Shown one piece after another: positions 1 through 10,879 of a stretch of 64,000 nucleotides of DNA. The DNA lies in contig CM041465.1 of assembly GCA_023213395.1 (NCBI GenBank), forward strand, positions 205,165,741 through 205,229,740, written 5' to 3'. The position numbers and the translations under genes were made by a program. The notes beneath the pieces were generated by a model. It had not been told where the DNA came from. It worked only from the letters and a program-made list of their open reading frames with translations, and searched no databases. Positions within the stretch are counted from its first letter, which is position 1. Every line of letters begins with the position of its first letter. The stretch comes from Cycas panzhihuaensis. Taxonomy: Eukaryota > Cycadophyta.

Positions 1-271
1 ATGAACCAAAGTATCATATTATTCAAGCTATTGTTTGAGAGTATATATCAATTCTCTAAAAGAAGGTGGTGTCAAAAGACATAAGGGTTATACGCCCTAG
101 AAAATATATAGTTTTGAGGGAGGAGGGAAACCTCCTCAACCTCCAAATTTTAAATAACAATAAAATAATACATAACTTAATTTAAAATTAAACTCACATA
201 AGTTACCATTAATATGTATACACTCATATGTGTCTAAGGTAAGAGTGGGGTGATGAACATTAACCCCAACA
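1..271 (-). repeat. LTR (3' LTR) of minus-strand non-autonomous element, copy C, cut by window edge
   Basis: This stretch matches two other places in the window, near 47,866-48,259 and 60,884-61,266. All three share a purine-rich block around 115-135, an AAATTTTAAATAA-like block, and an end that reads AACCCCAACA here and AACTCCAACA in the second copy. On the minus strand the LTR therefore starts TGTTGG. A polypyrimidine run follows at 272-282, which is a purine tract on the minus strand, as expected just before a 3' LTR. The left end lies outside the window. The match is by eye; LTR identity is clear in blocks but the copies are well diverged. Confidence 0.6.
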
Positions 272-289
272 AACTCCTCCTTAATATTC

Positions 290-960
290 ATCATGGTCAT
301 CTTTCATTTCTCCTTGAACTTGTGGTACATATACTTGAAGAAAACTTTGAAAACTTATGCTTTAGTTAGATAGTCAACATGCTTGCTATAGTTAACAATA
401 ACTTGCCATGTTATCCTTTCAATAAGATGTGTCTTTTCAATATCATGTAGTGAGAGTAGCTTCCAAGTAGGTGTAGTAGAGGTAGCTTGATTTGTATGAA
501 TAGAAATGGCTTTGTCTTGATCTTTATCTTTCACCTGAGTTGAGTTCATGATACATATCATCTTACCACATATGACATTAGGGTCATTATTTTTATTGAA
601 ATCTATATTAGTACAAGAAATATTAGTCTTTTCATCAAATGGTACATGTTTTAACATTTGCCTCATAGGAAAAATATCATCAATGTAATTACTAATATGA
701 AGATCTAAGGAATCTCCCTATAAATCAATTCTAATGTATTCCACACTAATATGGATGTAGTTACTTCTAAAACACTAGAAAATACATTATCATCTATGCT
801 ACAAAATAAAAGAGCTAGGGCTTCATTGTCCCTTTTAAAATCTTCTTTATTGCTTAGTTCATATCTACCATTTATATATTTCCAAAGGTCATTTGAGATA
901 AGATATACTTTCATTATGGTTCTTTATAATTGAAGTTCATTTCCATCAAATATTAGAAAA
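290..960 (-). pseudogene. Copia-type gag remnant of the non-autonomous element (copy C)
   Basis: Read right to left, the piece at 914-705 contains a gag-like block: DLWKYINGRYELS, then DNEALALLFCSIDDNVFSSV, then a TTSILVWNTLELIY stretch. This follows the plant Copia gag pattern (W..+...G, A...I...DD.VF, A...W..L...Y). The piece at 666-355 continues with MRQMLKHVPFDEK and ends near the PPT. The same order is seen at 48,996-48,148, which confirms it as family coding sequence. There is a stop between the two pieces, and no protease, integrase or reverse transcriptase follows before the LTR. Gag proteins form the retrotransposon particle. This one is broken and not expected to function. Confidence 0.6.
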
Positions 961-2480
961 CTAATATTGCTTAGATTCATTGCCATTATATAGAGACTGT
1001 AGTACATGATCAATAAATATGGTTTCAATGAATCATTAAGAGAAGTAATACTCAAATGAAAGTATAAAGTAAAACTTTATAAAGTCATAATGATTATAAG
1101 TAAAAGGTGATCAATATACTCTTATTATTTTAATGAACTAAGAGCAAGTGCTAATATACAATTTAATGCTTCTCGATTGATATGTTTTTCTAAGAAAAAT
1201 AAGAGGCCATGTGCCTTTTTTATCGTGACACAATATAACAAGAAACCTTTAATACTTGAATGTCAATTAACTTTCAGAATATTGAATTGAATATTTGAGA
1301 CAAATAAATGAATAATAAAATTTAAAACTAATCTTTTATAAATTTTAAGTTGAGAAAAAAGGACTAAAGCCTTTGATAAAGAATAAAATGACTTCTTGTC
1401 TAATATGTAAGACAAAGATATTAGATTTTAAATACCAAATTGTTCCTTTATGAGAACAAAAACAACTATATGAAACTTATAATTCTTAATCAGAACTATG
1501 CTTAAAGTGATTAAAAATACCAAGAAATTGTTTATATTTATTTGATAATACAAAAAATGAAATAGAATCAAAGTAAATAGTACCTATTTGATGTTTTGTT
1601 GCACTTAGGTTTCTTAAAGCTTAAGGAGTTAAAAATGATATTAGTTGGCTATAAAATAGCTTATAATATATATGAAATGCTAATAATAACTCCAAAAAAT
1701 TGATTGGCAAAAAATAATGCTAAAATATAAATGTTTGAAATGAAGAAATGCTTAGAGAATATTACTAAATAAGTCTATTTAGGGCTAAATTAGAACCTTA
1801 ATATGAGTAGCTTCGAAGTCCTATAAAATGATGTCAAAACACAATAAAACTAATTCCAACATAAAGTTCTTTGAAATACCTTTCTAATGAATCTTACAAT
1901 TCTAAAATTAGAGTTGAAATGATTAAGTTATTATAAAAAATGTGAGCATGCCTCTTTATTACTAATAAAATAAATACTAAAAAAAAGTTGTCATTTTGAT
2001 TAATTAAAACTAAGCTGAAATAGGCTCAAATTTGGTAAGTGATAATACCAAACTAAAGATCTTTGAAATACCATTTTAATAAGACCAGTTTCATTGAAAT
2101 TTGATACTCAAGGGATAAGTTATAATAATAAATGTGATAGGTGCTTTTTAGATAAAAATATAATGAAAAACCTTAATAACATAAATAAACCCCTTTTGAA
2201 AATGGGGACCACGGTTATATAGAGTAATTTGAACCATAATTAGGTCTCTACAAAGGCTGTAGACCTTAAGTAACTTAACATATACTTACCAGCTCTTAAA
2301 GAAAGTCTAAATAAAAAAAAGTATCTTAAAAAAATAATGTACCTCTTAATAAATTTAAAATGATGAGGTCACATAGGACTGAGGAGCTGGGGGCTAATGT
2401 AAAAGGGGGATAAAACCCTTTATAAAACTCTAAAATTTAAAAGATATTAAGAAGAATTAAATTTCCTTAACCTTAACCAA
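961..2480. other. AT-rich leader of the same element; no gene seen
   Basis: No coding sequence was recognised. The stretch lies upstream (minus sense) of the gag remnant and is probably the long untranslated leader of the same element. A block near 2,365-2,405 with GGTCACATAGGA and a GGGGGCTAA motif resembles 56,710-56,745 in the leader of the other copy. No matching 5' LTR or primer-binding site was found to its right, so this copy appears truncated. Confidence 0.4.
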
Positions 2481-2505
2481 CTTTATGATATAAATCAAAT
2501 AAGTT

Positions 2506-2662
<157 letters not shown>

Positions 2663-2924
2663 GAATTTAAAAACGTTGTGCAACTTCATTAAGGATGAAA
2701 GGAGGATTGCGAGCTTGATAAACATTAAAATTTGATCTAAAAGCTTTGAGCCTATAGAATGATGAGGGGTGCCAGTAGTGGAGTTGCCAATTGACCAAAA
2801 AAATAGAGAAAAAAATGATTTTGACCATGTTTTTGAAGGTATACATGGTGACACTAAGATGCGTCTACGAGGTGGTCTCCTACGTTTAGTAAGATATGAC
2901 TATATAAAACTGAGTTAGGTTATG

Positions 2925-3000
2925 AGTCAGATCAATTGGTAAGAAAACACCACACAGGGCATCCGTGCACCAGAGCGCGGATTCAGGACCTGCAAATGGC
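2925..3000 (+). repeat. tRNA-like SINE head or tRNA pseudogene (candidate)
   Basis: A box A-like stretch (CAGATCAATTGGTAAGA) starts near 2,929. A box B-like GGATTCAGGACC starts near 2,980, about 45 bases downstream. Between them lies CACACAGGGCATCCGTGCACC, close to a tRNA anticodon arm. The spacing and order fit a tRNA-derived RNA polymerase III promoter. The acceptor stem does not pair well and box B has lost the central TCGA, so this is not a working tRNA. No target duplication or A-tail was identified, so a SINE is only one possibility. Confidence 0.35.
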
Positions 3001-5740
3001 ACCTAATTGTTTTAGGGTGATCTTGGGAGAGGGACGCAAGGCGAGGCCTTGAGTCATCCCAAAAGGTGAGGCCCTCCTATCCCTTGGATGGCCGGGAAGA
3101 GGAAGAGGGGACCTAAAGGGTTGCATCTTCTCAAGAAAAAGAGAAGGTGATGTGTAGGTGAGTGTACGTAGTATGATATCCTACATGTGGGCTAATCGAA
3201 GAAGTGAGGGATGAGTAACTCACGTTCAAAGAAAACTACCTATATGTAATAAAAGCAACTACAAACAAAAAGACACACAAATGCAAAGATGTATTCCTTT
3301 TCTCTTTTCTGTTTCCTACGTATTTTAGTATGCAAACATATGCATGGAAGAAAAATGCTGTAAGGAAAGACAAAATGGAGAAGAAGAATACCTGGACATG
3401 GAATGCGAATGGAGTGTTGCAACTCTCATTGCTTTATGCACCTTCCCGCTCCAACTTATCGCGTAGGTAAGACTAGCTGGCAATGTTTGCCGCGAGTAGT
3501 TAAGGGGCTATCTTACCTCCCTAAATGTGCAAAAGAAGCAAAGTAAGGTAAAGACAGTGAAAAAGGAACAAGGACATGCAACTAACAAGAGGCCAACCTA
3601 TTAACAAACTTGCCTCATATGTATCTCTGCTACTGCAAAACCTGCCAATTACAACATAAAAGTTTCTCCCTCCTAGAAGAGGCGGCACCAAATATATCTA
3701 CTATATGTATGTATAAATACAAAGGAGCTAAAATCAAATTAAATCAATAACACATTGCACATTACTCTAAAGAACTCCAAACGAGACTCAAGCAAGCATC
3801 AATACCAACCGATACCCAAAGGAAAAGAGTTAGCCTCGGAATGGCTAGCTCACCCACAGAAATCCCTACATGGCCTCGGGGAAAGAAAAGTAAACTATAT
3901 TGACTATACGAAGTAATGAGTAAGAGAGAAGATAAACCAGTGGAATGATGCACAAGTGCAACCAAGGGATGAAGTGCTATGAGTAGCAAATCATTTGGTT
4001 GGGATGGGCTATGGGTCATAAACCAAATGAGAAGGGTTTTGGGGCTTATGTGGTTCCCAAAACCAGCAAATATGGGTCTAAAACCAGCGTGGCAAGGGGA
4101 TGCCAATGCTAGTTCCAAACCCTTGGGGAGAAGGTTAACAAGGGGGACTAACCCCACCTTTCTCCCTTCATGTTTCCTTGTGTCACCCTCTTGCAACCAC
4201 CTTAAAGTGGACCTGCAAGAAAATGAGGTGAAGCACTACAAGATAGGGTGCAAAGAGCTAGTTCTAAAAAGTACAAAGTTAAGAACAATAATATACTTAA
4301 GAACTATTCATAGAAAGTAAGGGAAAAATTATAAATCTTAGAGCAAATACTGAGAAGTACCTTACAGCAGGGAATAGAAGCTTATCCCTGCTGGAAAATA
4401 GGGGAAGAAGCCTGTGTTTGATAGGCTTTAAAGGTTGGCTTGAAGGAGAGGCAATCGTGGGATTACAACTATGGTTTTGGGACGTTAGAGCTTTGCCTTG
4501 GAGAGTTCCTGTGAATACTCCTTTCTCCACCATGTAAACCTACAAGAAGAGGGCTTGAGCTGTTGGAGTTGGGCCTGAGATGTAGTAGGAATCCCTATAG
4601 AAAGGGTAGTAGAGCCAAAGAGCATGTCCTTTTGCAGTCCTATAAAGAGAGCTGTGGTAGTGCAATGAAAAAAATGGAGGAAGAAGAAAGCAAAATGATT
4701 CACTTTTTGGTTTTTATGTTCTACTGATCCTAAGTGAACATTTAGGGTTGCGAGAAAGTCAAAAGGCACAGACGCCACGTGGTAGTTCCACAAAAAGAGT
4801 GGGAACTACTGCACTTGTTTTAAAAAATAATTTCAAACAGTCCTGCAGAATAAACTTCACAAGATTATGACAAATACTACTGCATCGCTAAGTTTGATGA
4901 GTGCACCAGAGGCTAAAATTAGGACAGAATTGGGGCCTAAAGCTAAACAATAGGTATGTTAAGGCTGAGCAGGCTAGGGATTGATGCCAAGGTGATCGAC
5001 AGGTGGTCAGAAGAGAGGGACGGGTCTTAACTGGGGGTCCTATCATACTTAGCGAATCAAAGTATAGGCAGGATACTATCATAGGCAAGACATGATTGAC
5101 TAAGGTGCTCGAGGGGTTGTGGAGATGACGTGGGTGGCTAAGTGCTATATGGGGTGCATGACTCGTTAAAGAGTGCCCCCATGGTGGGTCATCATAGGCT
5201 GAGTGGTATGTGGCAGGCACAAGCAATGTGATCAAGCAAGAAAACAATGCAGTCATGCAGATAATAGGCAAGTATGTGTCAGGAAATACACTGAGAAACC
5301 TCAGTCAAACAAGAGTGAGGATGGGAGCAAGAACATATACCTGAGCTTACTTGAGTCGATGCATCCCAAATCCATTCCCGGTAGCTGAGAAACACTGCCC
5401 CCTTGGTAGCAGAGCCTCACTGCTCAGGATCGTGGTGTGATGGTGAATGCTAGCAACAAAAAACTGTTAATAGTACATGCGTATATATATAAATATATCA
5501 TGAACAGCACATGGACCAAGGGTGTTGGCGAGTGTCATGGCGGAACGCATGGACAAGGGAGATGGAGATGAAGATAACATAGGGGCTGCCTGTGCGTCAT
5601 CTAAAAGTTGACCTGTAAGTGAAGAAAGCAAATGAAGGGGATGCCCCCATTGCTAAAGTGCAACGAGTAATATAAGGTTGCCTAATAGACTAAACAAGCA
5701 AGTTAGAATAAAGGCGACCAGAGACTTGGGTATGGGCTAG
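3001..5740. other. GC-richer region with no recognised gene
   Basis: This 2.7 kb is clearly richer in G and C than the AT-rich flanks. It contains several 100-180 codon open frames on both strands (for example 3,762-4,196 minus and 4,888-5,271 minus), but none shows a recognisable domain. Because it lies just downstream, in minus sense, of an RNase H remnant, it may be untranslated or LTR sequence of the Tat-like element. No LTR pair was found to prove this. Confidence 0.35.
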
Positions 5741-5753
5741 CCAAGCGAGTCCC

Positions 5754-6302
5754 TCAAAGGTGGTCACTAAGAAGAGGAAGGTGACGCCCAAAGATGAGGC
5801 GAACGAGGCCATCTGCCTCAGCATTGAGGTCCCAAGGGATGTCCCAAATGTCAACAGATGAGAAGCAGGCCGGGAGAGATCTAGTAGTGGAAGCGAGGGT
5901 TCTCAAGTGAGGGCATCGCACCTGGTAAACCTGGGTGAGATGAGACACTACAACCTGAGAGTCGTAAAGCAAAACTATAGGTCCGTGATGGAAATAGAGA
6001 GCGTTAGTAAGGGCTTCAATAACGGTCGTGTACTCGACTTCATTATTGGTTGCTTCTAGGAGGAAGATCCTAAAGCACAAGAAGTCGTATCTAGAGGGGT
6101 TGCGAAGGATCCAAGTGGTAGCAGAAGGTCTAAGGTTATCGCGGCTTCCGCTGTCAGTAAAAATGTAGAGGGACATGGGTGAACACAAAATCTTGGTGAT
6201 AATAAACAATAATAGAGCAAAAGAGAGGCTTGAACGGTGAGTAGTAAGTGGCCATGGAGGGTAGGAGGACTTCACAATGAGGCTACCCAAGGATGAGAGC
6301 AA
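5754..6302 (-). pseudogene. RNase H domain (archaeal-type) of a Tat-like Ty3 retrotransposon
   Basis: The frame is open for 182 codons. Reading from residue about 46 it shows LYIFTDSGSRDN (first Asp), then ATNNEVEYTTVIEAL (catalytic Glu), then LLYDSQVVVSHL (second Asp), and near the end LNAEADGL (last Asp). This is the order of the four acidic residues in RNase HI, and the ATNNE-EY block is typical of the additional RNase H in Tat-lineage Ty3 elements. The domain would degrade the RNA strand during reverse transcription. The usual GxSxGNPG glycines are altered. No reverse transcriptase adjoins it on the right; instead an opposite-strand gene lies there. It may therefore be a displaced fragment. 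Confidence 0.75.
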
Positions 6303-6697
6303 GCAGTCTGACCACCACCTGAGAGCGAGCAGAAAAAGGCACCCTAGAATACCAAAGGTTGCTTTGGGAAGTAAAACATGCTGCCGGATGGGGGGAACAT
6401 TCCCTCTAGAGACCCTTGGAGTAGAAAAGAGCTACAGAAATGAGTCCAGGATGGCAAAACGAGCCAAACGAGTATAAACTCAGGCATGTAGGGGAGTGGC
6501 ACATAAAACAAGGTAGAAGGGCCTTGCGAAAAAATGCAATGATGAGGTGCCATAAATGCACTTGCAGGAACGAGCAAAAAGGGCACCGAAGGAGTGTAAC
6601 GAGAGGCAAAACCAAAAGGCAAAGGTAATCGAGGAAACGAGACAGTCCTAATAGATGTCACAAGAGCAAAAACAGAGGTAGTGCCCATTGGGGGCCC

Positions 6698-6712
6698 CGC
6701 CTATATAAGGAA
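6698..6712 (+). promoter_or_regulatory. TATA-box candidate for the plus-strand gene
   Basis: CCTATATAAGGAA lies in a GC-rich setting upstream of the plus-strand plant-mobile-domain-like frame and away from any microsatellite. About 185 bases downstream a GTAAGT donor (6,893) and a pyrimidine-rich TTTTCATGCAG acceptor (ending 6,964) could bound a 72-base leader intron. This is an inference from consensus only. Confidence 0.35.
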
Positions 6713-7352
6713 ATTCAATGGAAAACATATTCATTTTCACCGGCTCTCATGAGAAACTAGAGCCATTTCCTTATGCAGCAGAGTGCTGCCTGACTTCAGA
6801 GGTACACAGAGGGAGATCAGACCATTGGATTGGAGCACGGGAAGAGTCAGTGGGATCATCAGAACGAGATAACGACAGCCAGATCGGATATAGTAAGTGG
6901 ATCCTACAAAACCTATCCCATTTTAAAGCTTTAATTTAAACACTTTTTGTTAATTTTCATGCAGTTTTTGTGCCCCATATGGGCAGATTGTGGCCTCTCA
7001 GAGTCTGAATTAGACCCAAAAAGAGGAGAAACCTGGGCATTAGGGAGCCCTAGTCCCAGTGGGCCCGACATAGTCCACCTAAAGGGATTTTTTTAATTTT
7101 TGGGCCAGAAACCCCCCCCTTTTAGGGGGGGGTGCCATTCGTACTGTGACAAAGATCCTGGGGCCCCAATCATTGTGGGACCCAAGCTAAACTTTGTGGT
7201 ACCATGAAGTTTAGTGCGATACGAAAGCAAACCTACAGAAAAAAGAAGATGTGGGGCCATGAGGTCCTAAATCTCAATCAGACAGAGTTGAGAGATAGCC
7301 AGGAGGATAGAGGACTGACATAAGCTTGACTCTGATTATTTTGTGGTGTTGA

Positions 7353-8130
7353 TAGGCTATTATGCTCAGTTACATAGAGATGATATCTAGAGAGGACAAG
7401 AGGGTCCTGCGGAGGTGTGGCTTGTTTAAGGCCCTAAAGACACCTCAGTTTACAATAGGCCAGAGGTTGTTAGTTGATATTGTATCACACTGGGACAAGA
7501 GGAGGCATGTTTTCCGCCTTCCCCAGGTGGGAGATATGACAGTGACGTCAAGGGATATCTAGTGGATACTAGGAGTACCAGCGACTGGGAGGCCGGTAAC
7601 ACTGGGAGCACTGCCTAGTAATGAGGAAGCACATAGAGAGGCATCAATATTCTTTACAGGGACAGATAGATGGGAGAGGAGAGGAGTCCCTCTCCATACT
7701 ATGGTTATATCTAGGATTCCTTAGGTAAGAAAACTTATCGCATTGTGCATTCTATTCTAGGTTTCTCAGAAACAGAACTATAGGGACATCCCTAGGGGAT
7801 GGATGGATGCAGTGCACCACTGTGAGGCTAGCGAGAGGATGGATTGGGCCACCCTGATAGCAGTGAATCTCATCGCGCAGCTTGACGCTATCAGGATGAT
7901 AGGCAGAGGAGGATTATCCTACAACACATTGCTATAGTACTAGTTTTTTGATCATTTCAGAGTAGTGGCACTAGCAGGGGGACCAGACCCCATTGCAGAG
8001 TAGGCCCCGATGGTCCTGGCAGACTAGGCTGTTGGGGACAGAGGACTAGGCCCATGTCTGGCACTCAGTAGAGGCTACATCACTGGACCTATTCACTATG
8101 ATGGACTATGTAGTAGATTTGTATAGGGTA
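7353..8130 (+). pseudogene. Plant-mobile-domain-like protein, N-terminal block
   Basis: One frame can be followed through here. It starts MLSYIEMISREDKRVLRRC, continues with a HVFRLPQVGDMTVTSRDI block and WILGVPATGRPV, and then SERMDWATLIAVNLIAQLDA and FFDHFRVVAL. The F-LP-GEMT-T--D---ILG-P--G-PV pattern is the signature of the plant mobile domain family, found in plant transposable elements and in MAIN/MAIL1-type proteins. The frame is interrupted by eight stops, all TAG, mostly where Trp or Gln would fit, and has no frameshift. A start at 7,362 is the first Met, but upstream sequence may also be coding. It lies opposite in strand to the integrase (9.7-10.9 kb) and RNase H (5.8-6.3 kb) that flank it. 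The family assignment is by motif only. Confidence 0.55.
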
Positions 8131-8530
8131 GTGAGGTGGGATAGTGATGATGAGATATGCAGACTAGGGGTGCTCCCAGGTGATGATGATGACGATGGAG
8201 ATGGGGGAGATGGGGTCAACCCATCACAACCTACAAGAGAGGCAGGTCCATCAGGGACAATAGGAGGAGCAATGGGGCCATCTAGGATTACCGGAGGAGA
8301 GGTAGGCCCATCAGGGGCTGTAGAGGAGAGTAGGGGTTAGTGACGAGGGCTCACAAGCTACGGATCATGAGGAGATCTAGAGAGGTGACAGCTGAGCCAG
8401 TCCTAGTGAGGAGAGAGGCCCAGGCAGAGGTGGTACCTAAGGAGGAGGTACTAGCAGCTGGCAGGGAGCCAGGAGGAGAGGTTATCACATGGGCAGAGGA
8501 GCTGACAGCTATAGCAGGTGAGGCCTAATC
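8098..8530 (+). pseudogene. Acidic/low-complexity middle part of the same plus-strand gene
   Basis: A second frame shows MMDYVVDLYRVVRWDSDDE, then an acidic run (GDDDDDGDGGDG), then Pro/Ser/Gly repeats in which a GPSG-type motif recurs (EAGPSG, EVGPSG). It follows the mobile-domain-like block in a different frame, so an intron or an indel near 8,100-8,130 must separate them. A linker of this composition is common between a folded N-terminal domain and a coiled-coil tail, but no function can be given. Confidence 0.4.
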
Positions 8531-8639
8531 ATTTCCTGTCATTTGATGGCCAGATAGACAGTTTAATTTGGTTTTATTTTGACATGTAGTTGGATATATA
8601 CTGACATATGGTATGTTGGATTTGTAAGTACCGTAGAGA

Positions 8640-9190
8640 TCAGGTGGTTGGTAGAGGCCATGGTGAGGGAGATGTTCCCTCAGGTGTACGCAGAGGGGCA
8701 ACCGCCCATCTAGGCAGAGGATGCACCTAGATCGGGAGGCGCCCACAGGGTAGCATTTGCCCCCTTGGCGAGGGCGAGGGATATCTAGGCTATGGAGTCC
8801 CAGGAGTATATAGCATTCAGGGGACGGATGCAGCGGAAGCTGGATGAGGCCAGGAGTGAGTAGGACGCGCTGCGAGGTCGCATACAGGCTCTAGAGGCTC
8901 AGGGCAAAGTAGGCAGAGGCACTGAGAGCAGGGTCCAGATAGCAGTGTCAGAGGAGCATCTCTCAGGAGTGGAGAGTGAGAGAGATCATATCTAGGCCTG
9001 ATACGATCAGCTAGTAGACCAGGTGACATCGAGGTCGAGTAGGAGCAGGACGTATACCCACACAGTAGCGACGACCCCGAGACGACCACATGATGAGGAG
9101 AGTGAGGCGGGGAGCTCGCAGAGGTCCAAGAGGAGCCTTGGAGGGATGTGGTCCCCAGGAGAGGGATCACATTGACTAGGAGATGGTGCC
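8640..9190 (+). pseudogene. Coiled-coil C-terminal part of the same plus-strand gene
   Basis: A third frame runs MVREMFPQVYAEGQPP, then YIAFRGRMQRKLDEARSE, DALRGRIQALEAQGK and VESERDHI, with charged heptad-like spacing that suggests a coiled coil. It ends in an Arg/Ser-rich tail (SRSSRSRTYTHT, RPHDEESEAGSSQRSKRS). Premature stops are again TAG. A GCAG/GTGAGG junction near 8,515 and a TTTTGACATGTAG near 8,590 could bound an intron joining it to the middle block. The 166-codon frame on the opposite strand is its shadow. Confidence 0.4.
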
Positions 9191-9742
9191 CCAGGAGCAG
9201 GGCAGTAATAGAGTAGGACATATATATTTGATTTTGGCAGGGGAAAGCACGGGTCTCCAGGGGGTCATATATAGAGTCATATGATTGTACCCCCCTACAA
9301 GGACACTGGCTTCCCAAATGTACGATGTAACATATGATTTTGATATATATATATATATATATATATGGACGGGGTAATTGGTACCCTATTTTGATATGAG
9401 ATGATGTATATATGATGTATGGCAGATGACATGTATGTTATAGATGCTTTGTTATATGATGCACATATTTCCTTCCATGCATGGCTATATATCTAATAGG
9501 AGCACACACGTCCACTATGAGTATGGGTGATAGGCACGTGTGGGGTTAGAGATAGAGCGACACGCACATCCATGGGGAGCATAGTAGGATATGCGGAGGA
9601 AATACCAAATGAGAGGGGGAGTAACGATACTCTAGGGCATCGTCCTAACTGGGGGATGCCCAAATAGGAAGACAAGAGTCCTAAAAGGATATGGGCATGC
9701 GGGTTTCACGGAAGGAACCAGAAAGAAACAGAAGAGGCCATC
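9191..9742. other. Spacer with short (AT)n; no gene seen
   Basis: This sequence lies between the convergent ends of the plus-strand gene and the minus-strand integrase. It contains a short (AT)n run at about 9,342-9,366 and several ATGATGTAT-like repeats near 9,400-9,470. No coding domain was recognised. Confidence 0.6.
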
Positions 9743-10873
9743 CTAAGTTGTCATTTCACCTGTGGATGGGAGAAATGGGAACAACTTAAGATGGTAGTTT
9801 AGGCTCATTTCAGAGTATGGCGAAGGGATCGCCAGGGAATCATGCAGAAAATTTCTTAAGGAATTTCCCGTTGATGGCCTCCTCAAATTCCAAACCTTCC
9901 AAGGTGACAATCTTATAGGTGCCATTGTCGAGACTCTCGAGAATGATGAAAGGACTAACTTATTTAGGCCCAAATTTAGTCAGACGATCATAGAGATATT
10001 CCAACTTAAGGACATGGTCCCCAGGGCACAAAGGATGAGCATGAAGATGTTTGTCATGAGTCCTTTGTAAGTGGGCTTTCGAAGTGAGATTCACTTGATA
10101 AACCATTAAGCGCCTCTCATCCAGGGCCTCGAGATCTAGGAGATGAGCCTGGCAGATAGACTCCTCATCGATAAGACCTCTAAGGGAGACCCATAGAGAG
10201 GGGATCTCCACTTCCAGTGGGAGTACCGCCTCAGTTCCATAGACTAAGGAAAATGGAGTCATTCCAATAGCTGTACAGATATAAGTGCTATAGGCCTACA
10301 GAGCGAAAGGGAGTTGGAGGTGCCAATCTCTTTGAGATTGTGCAACGGTTTTCTTTAGAATGTTAACGAGGGTTTTGTTGAATGATTTAACTTGCTTGTT
10401 TACTTAGGGGTAATAAGGAGATGAGGTCTTATGCGAAATCTTGAATTTCTCGCAAAGCTCGTCCATCTCCTTGTTACAAAAGGGGGTTCCATTGTCCGTG
10501 ATTAAGACGTCTGGAATCCTGAATTGGCAAATGATGTGCTGCTAGATGAAGGTGGATATCGTCTTACCAGGCGTAGTGGACAAAGGGATTGCCTATGCCC
10601 ATTTGGTAAAATACTCTGTAGCAGTCAAGATGTACTTGTGCTGCACGGAGGAAGGTGGTGATATGGCACCAATGAGGTCTAAACCCCATTAAGAAAAGGG
10701 CCATAGAGATATGATAGGGTGTAAGGCCTCAGAAGGTGTTTCCTAGCTTCCAGGAATGGATACAGAGTGGTCGACTCAGGTAAGTGTAGGTATGCTTTTC
10801 CATTTATCATTGTTTTCTTTTGTGATAAATATATGCTTGCATGATGTGATTTTGTAGATGGCCTTGTTGTCAT
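9743..10873 (-). pseudogene. Integrase of a Tat/Athila-type Ty3 retrotransposon (5'-truncated)
   Basis: Read on the minus strand, the sequence gives a WGLDLIGAISPP block near 10,670, then TATEYFTKWA, LITDNGTPFCNKEM and SSPYYP further down (D-D-E core; each is visible with scattered stops). At 10,262 an open stretch begins MTPFSLVYGTEAVLPLEVEI, followed by LEALDERRL and GDHVLKLEYLYDRLTKFGPK, the usual integrase C-terminal region. A short frame change leads into a NGTYKIVTLEG-like tail. Integrase inserts retrotransposon cDNA into the genome. Upstream reverse transcriptase is missing because recognisable sequence stops near 10,880. Confidence 0.8.
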
Positions 10874-10879
10874 CTACAC

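Noticed and set aside
3762-4793. Minus-strand frames of 78-144 codons as host genes
   Set aside because: No recognisable domain and composition typical of untranslated or LTR sequence; kept as unassigned.
7725-7760. Short intron GTAAGA...TTCTAG in the mobile-domain-like gene
   Set aside because: Only 36 bases, below normal plant intron size, and the reading frame continues through it with TAG at Trp-like positions.
8817-9317. 166-codon minus-strand frame
   Set aside because: Lies opposite the better-supported coiled-coil frame on the plus strand and is open because that strand's codons lack the complementary stops.
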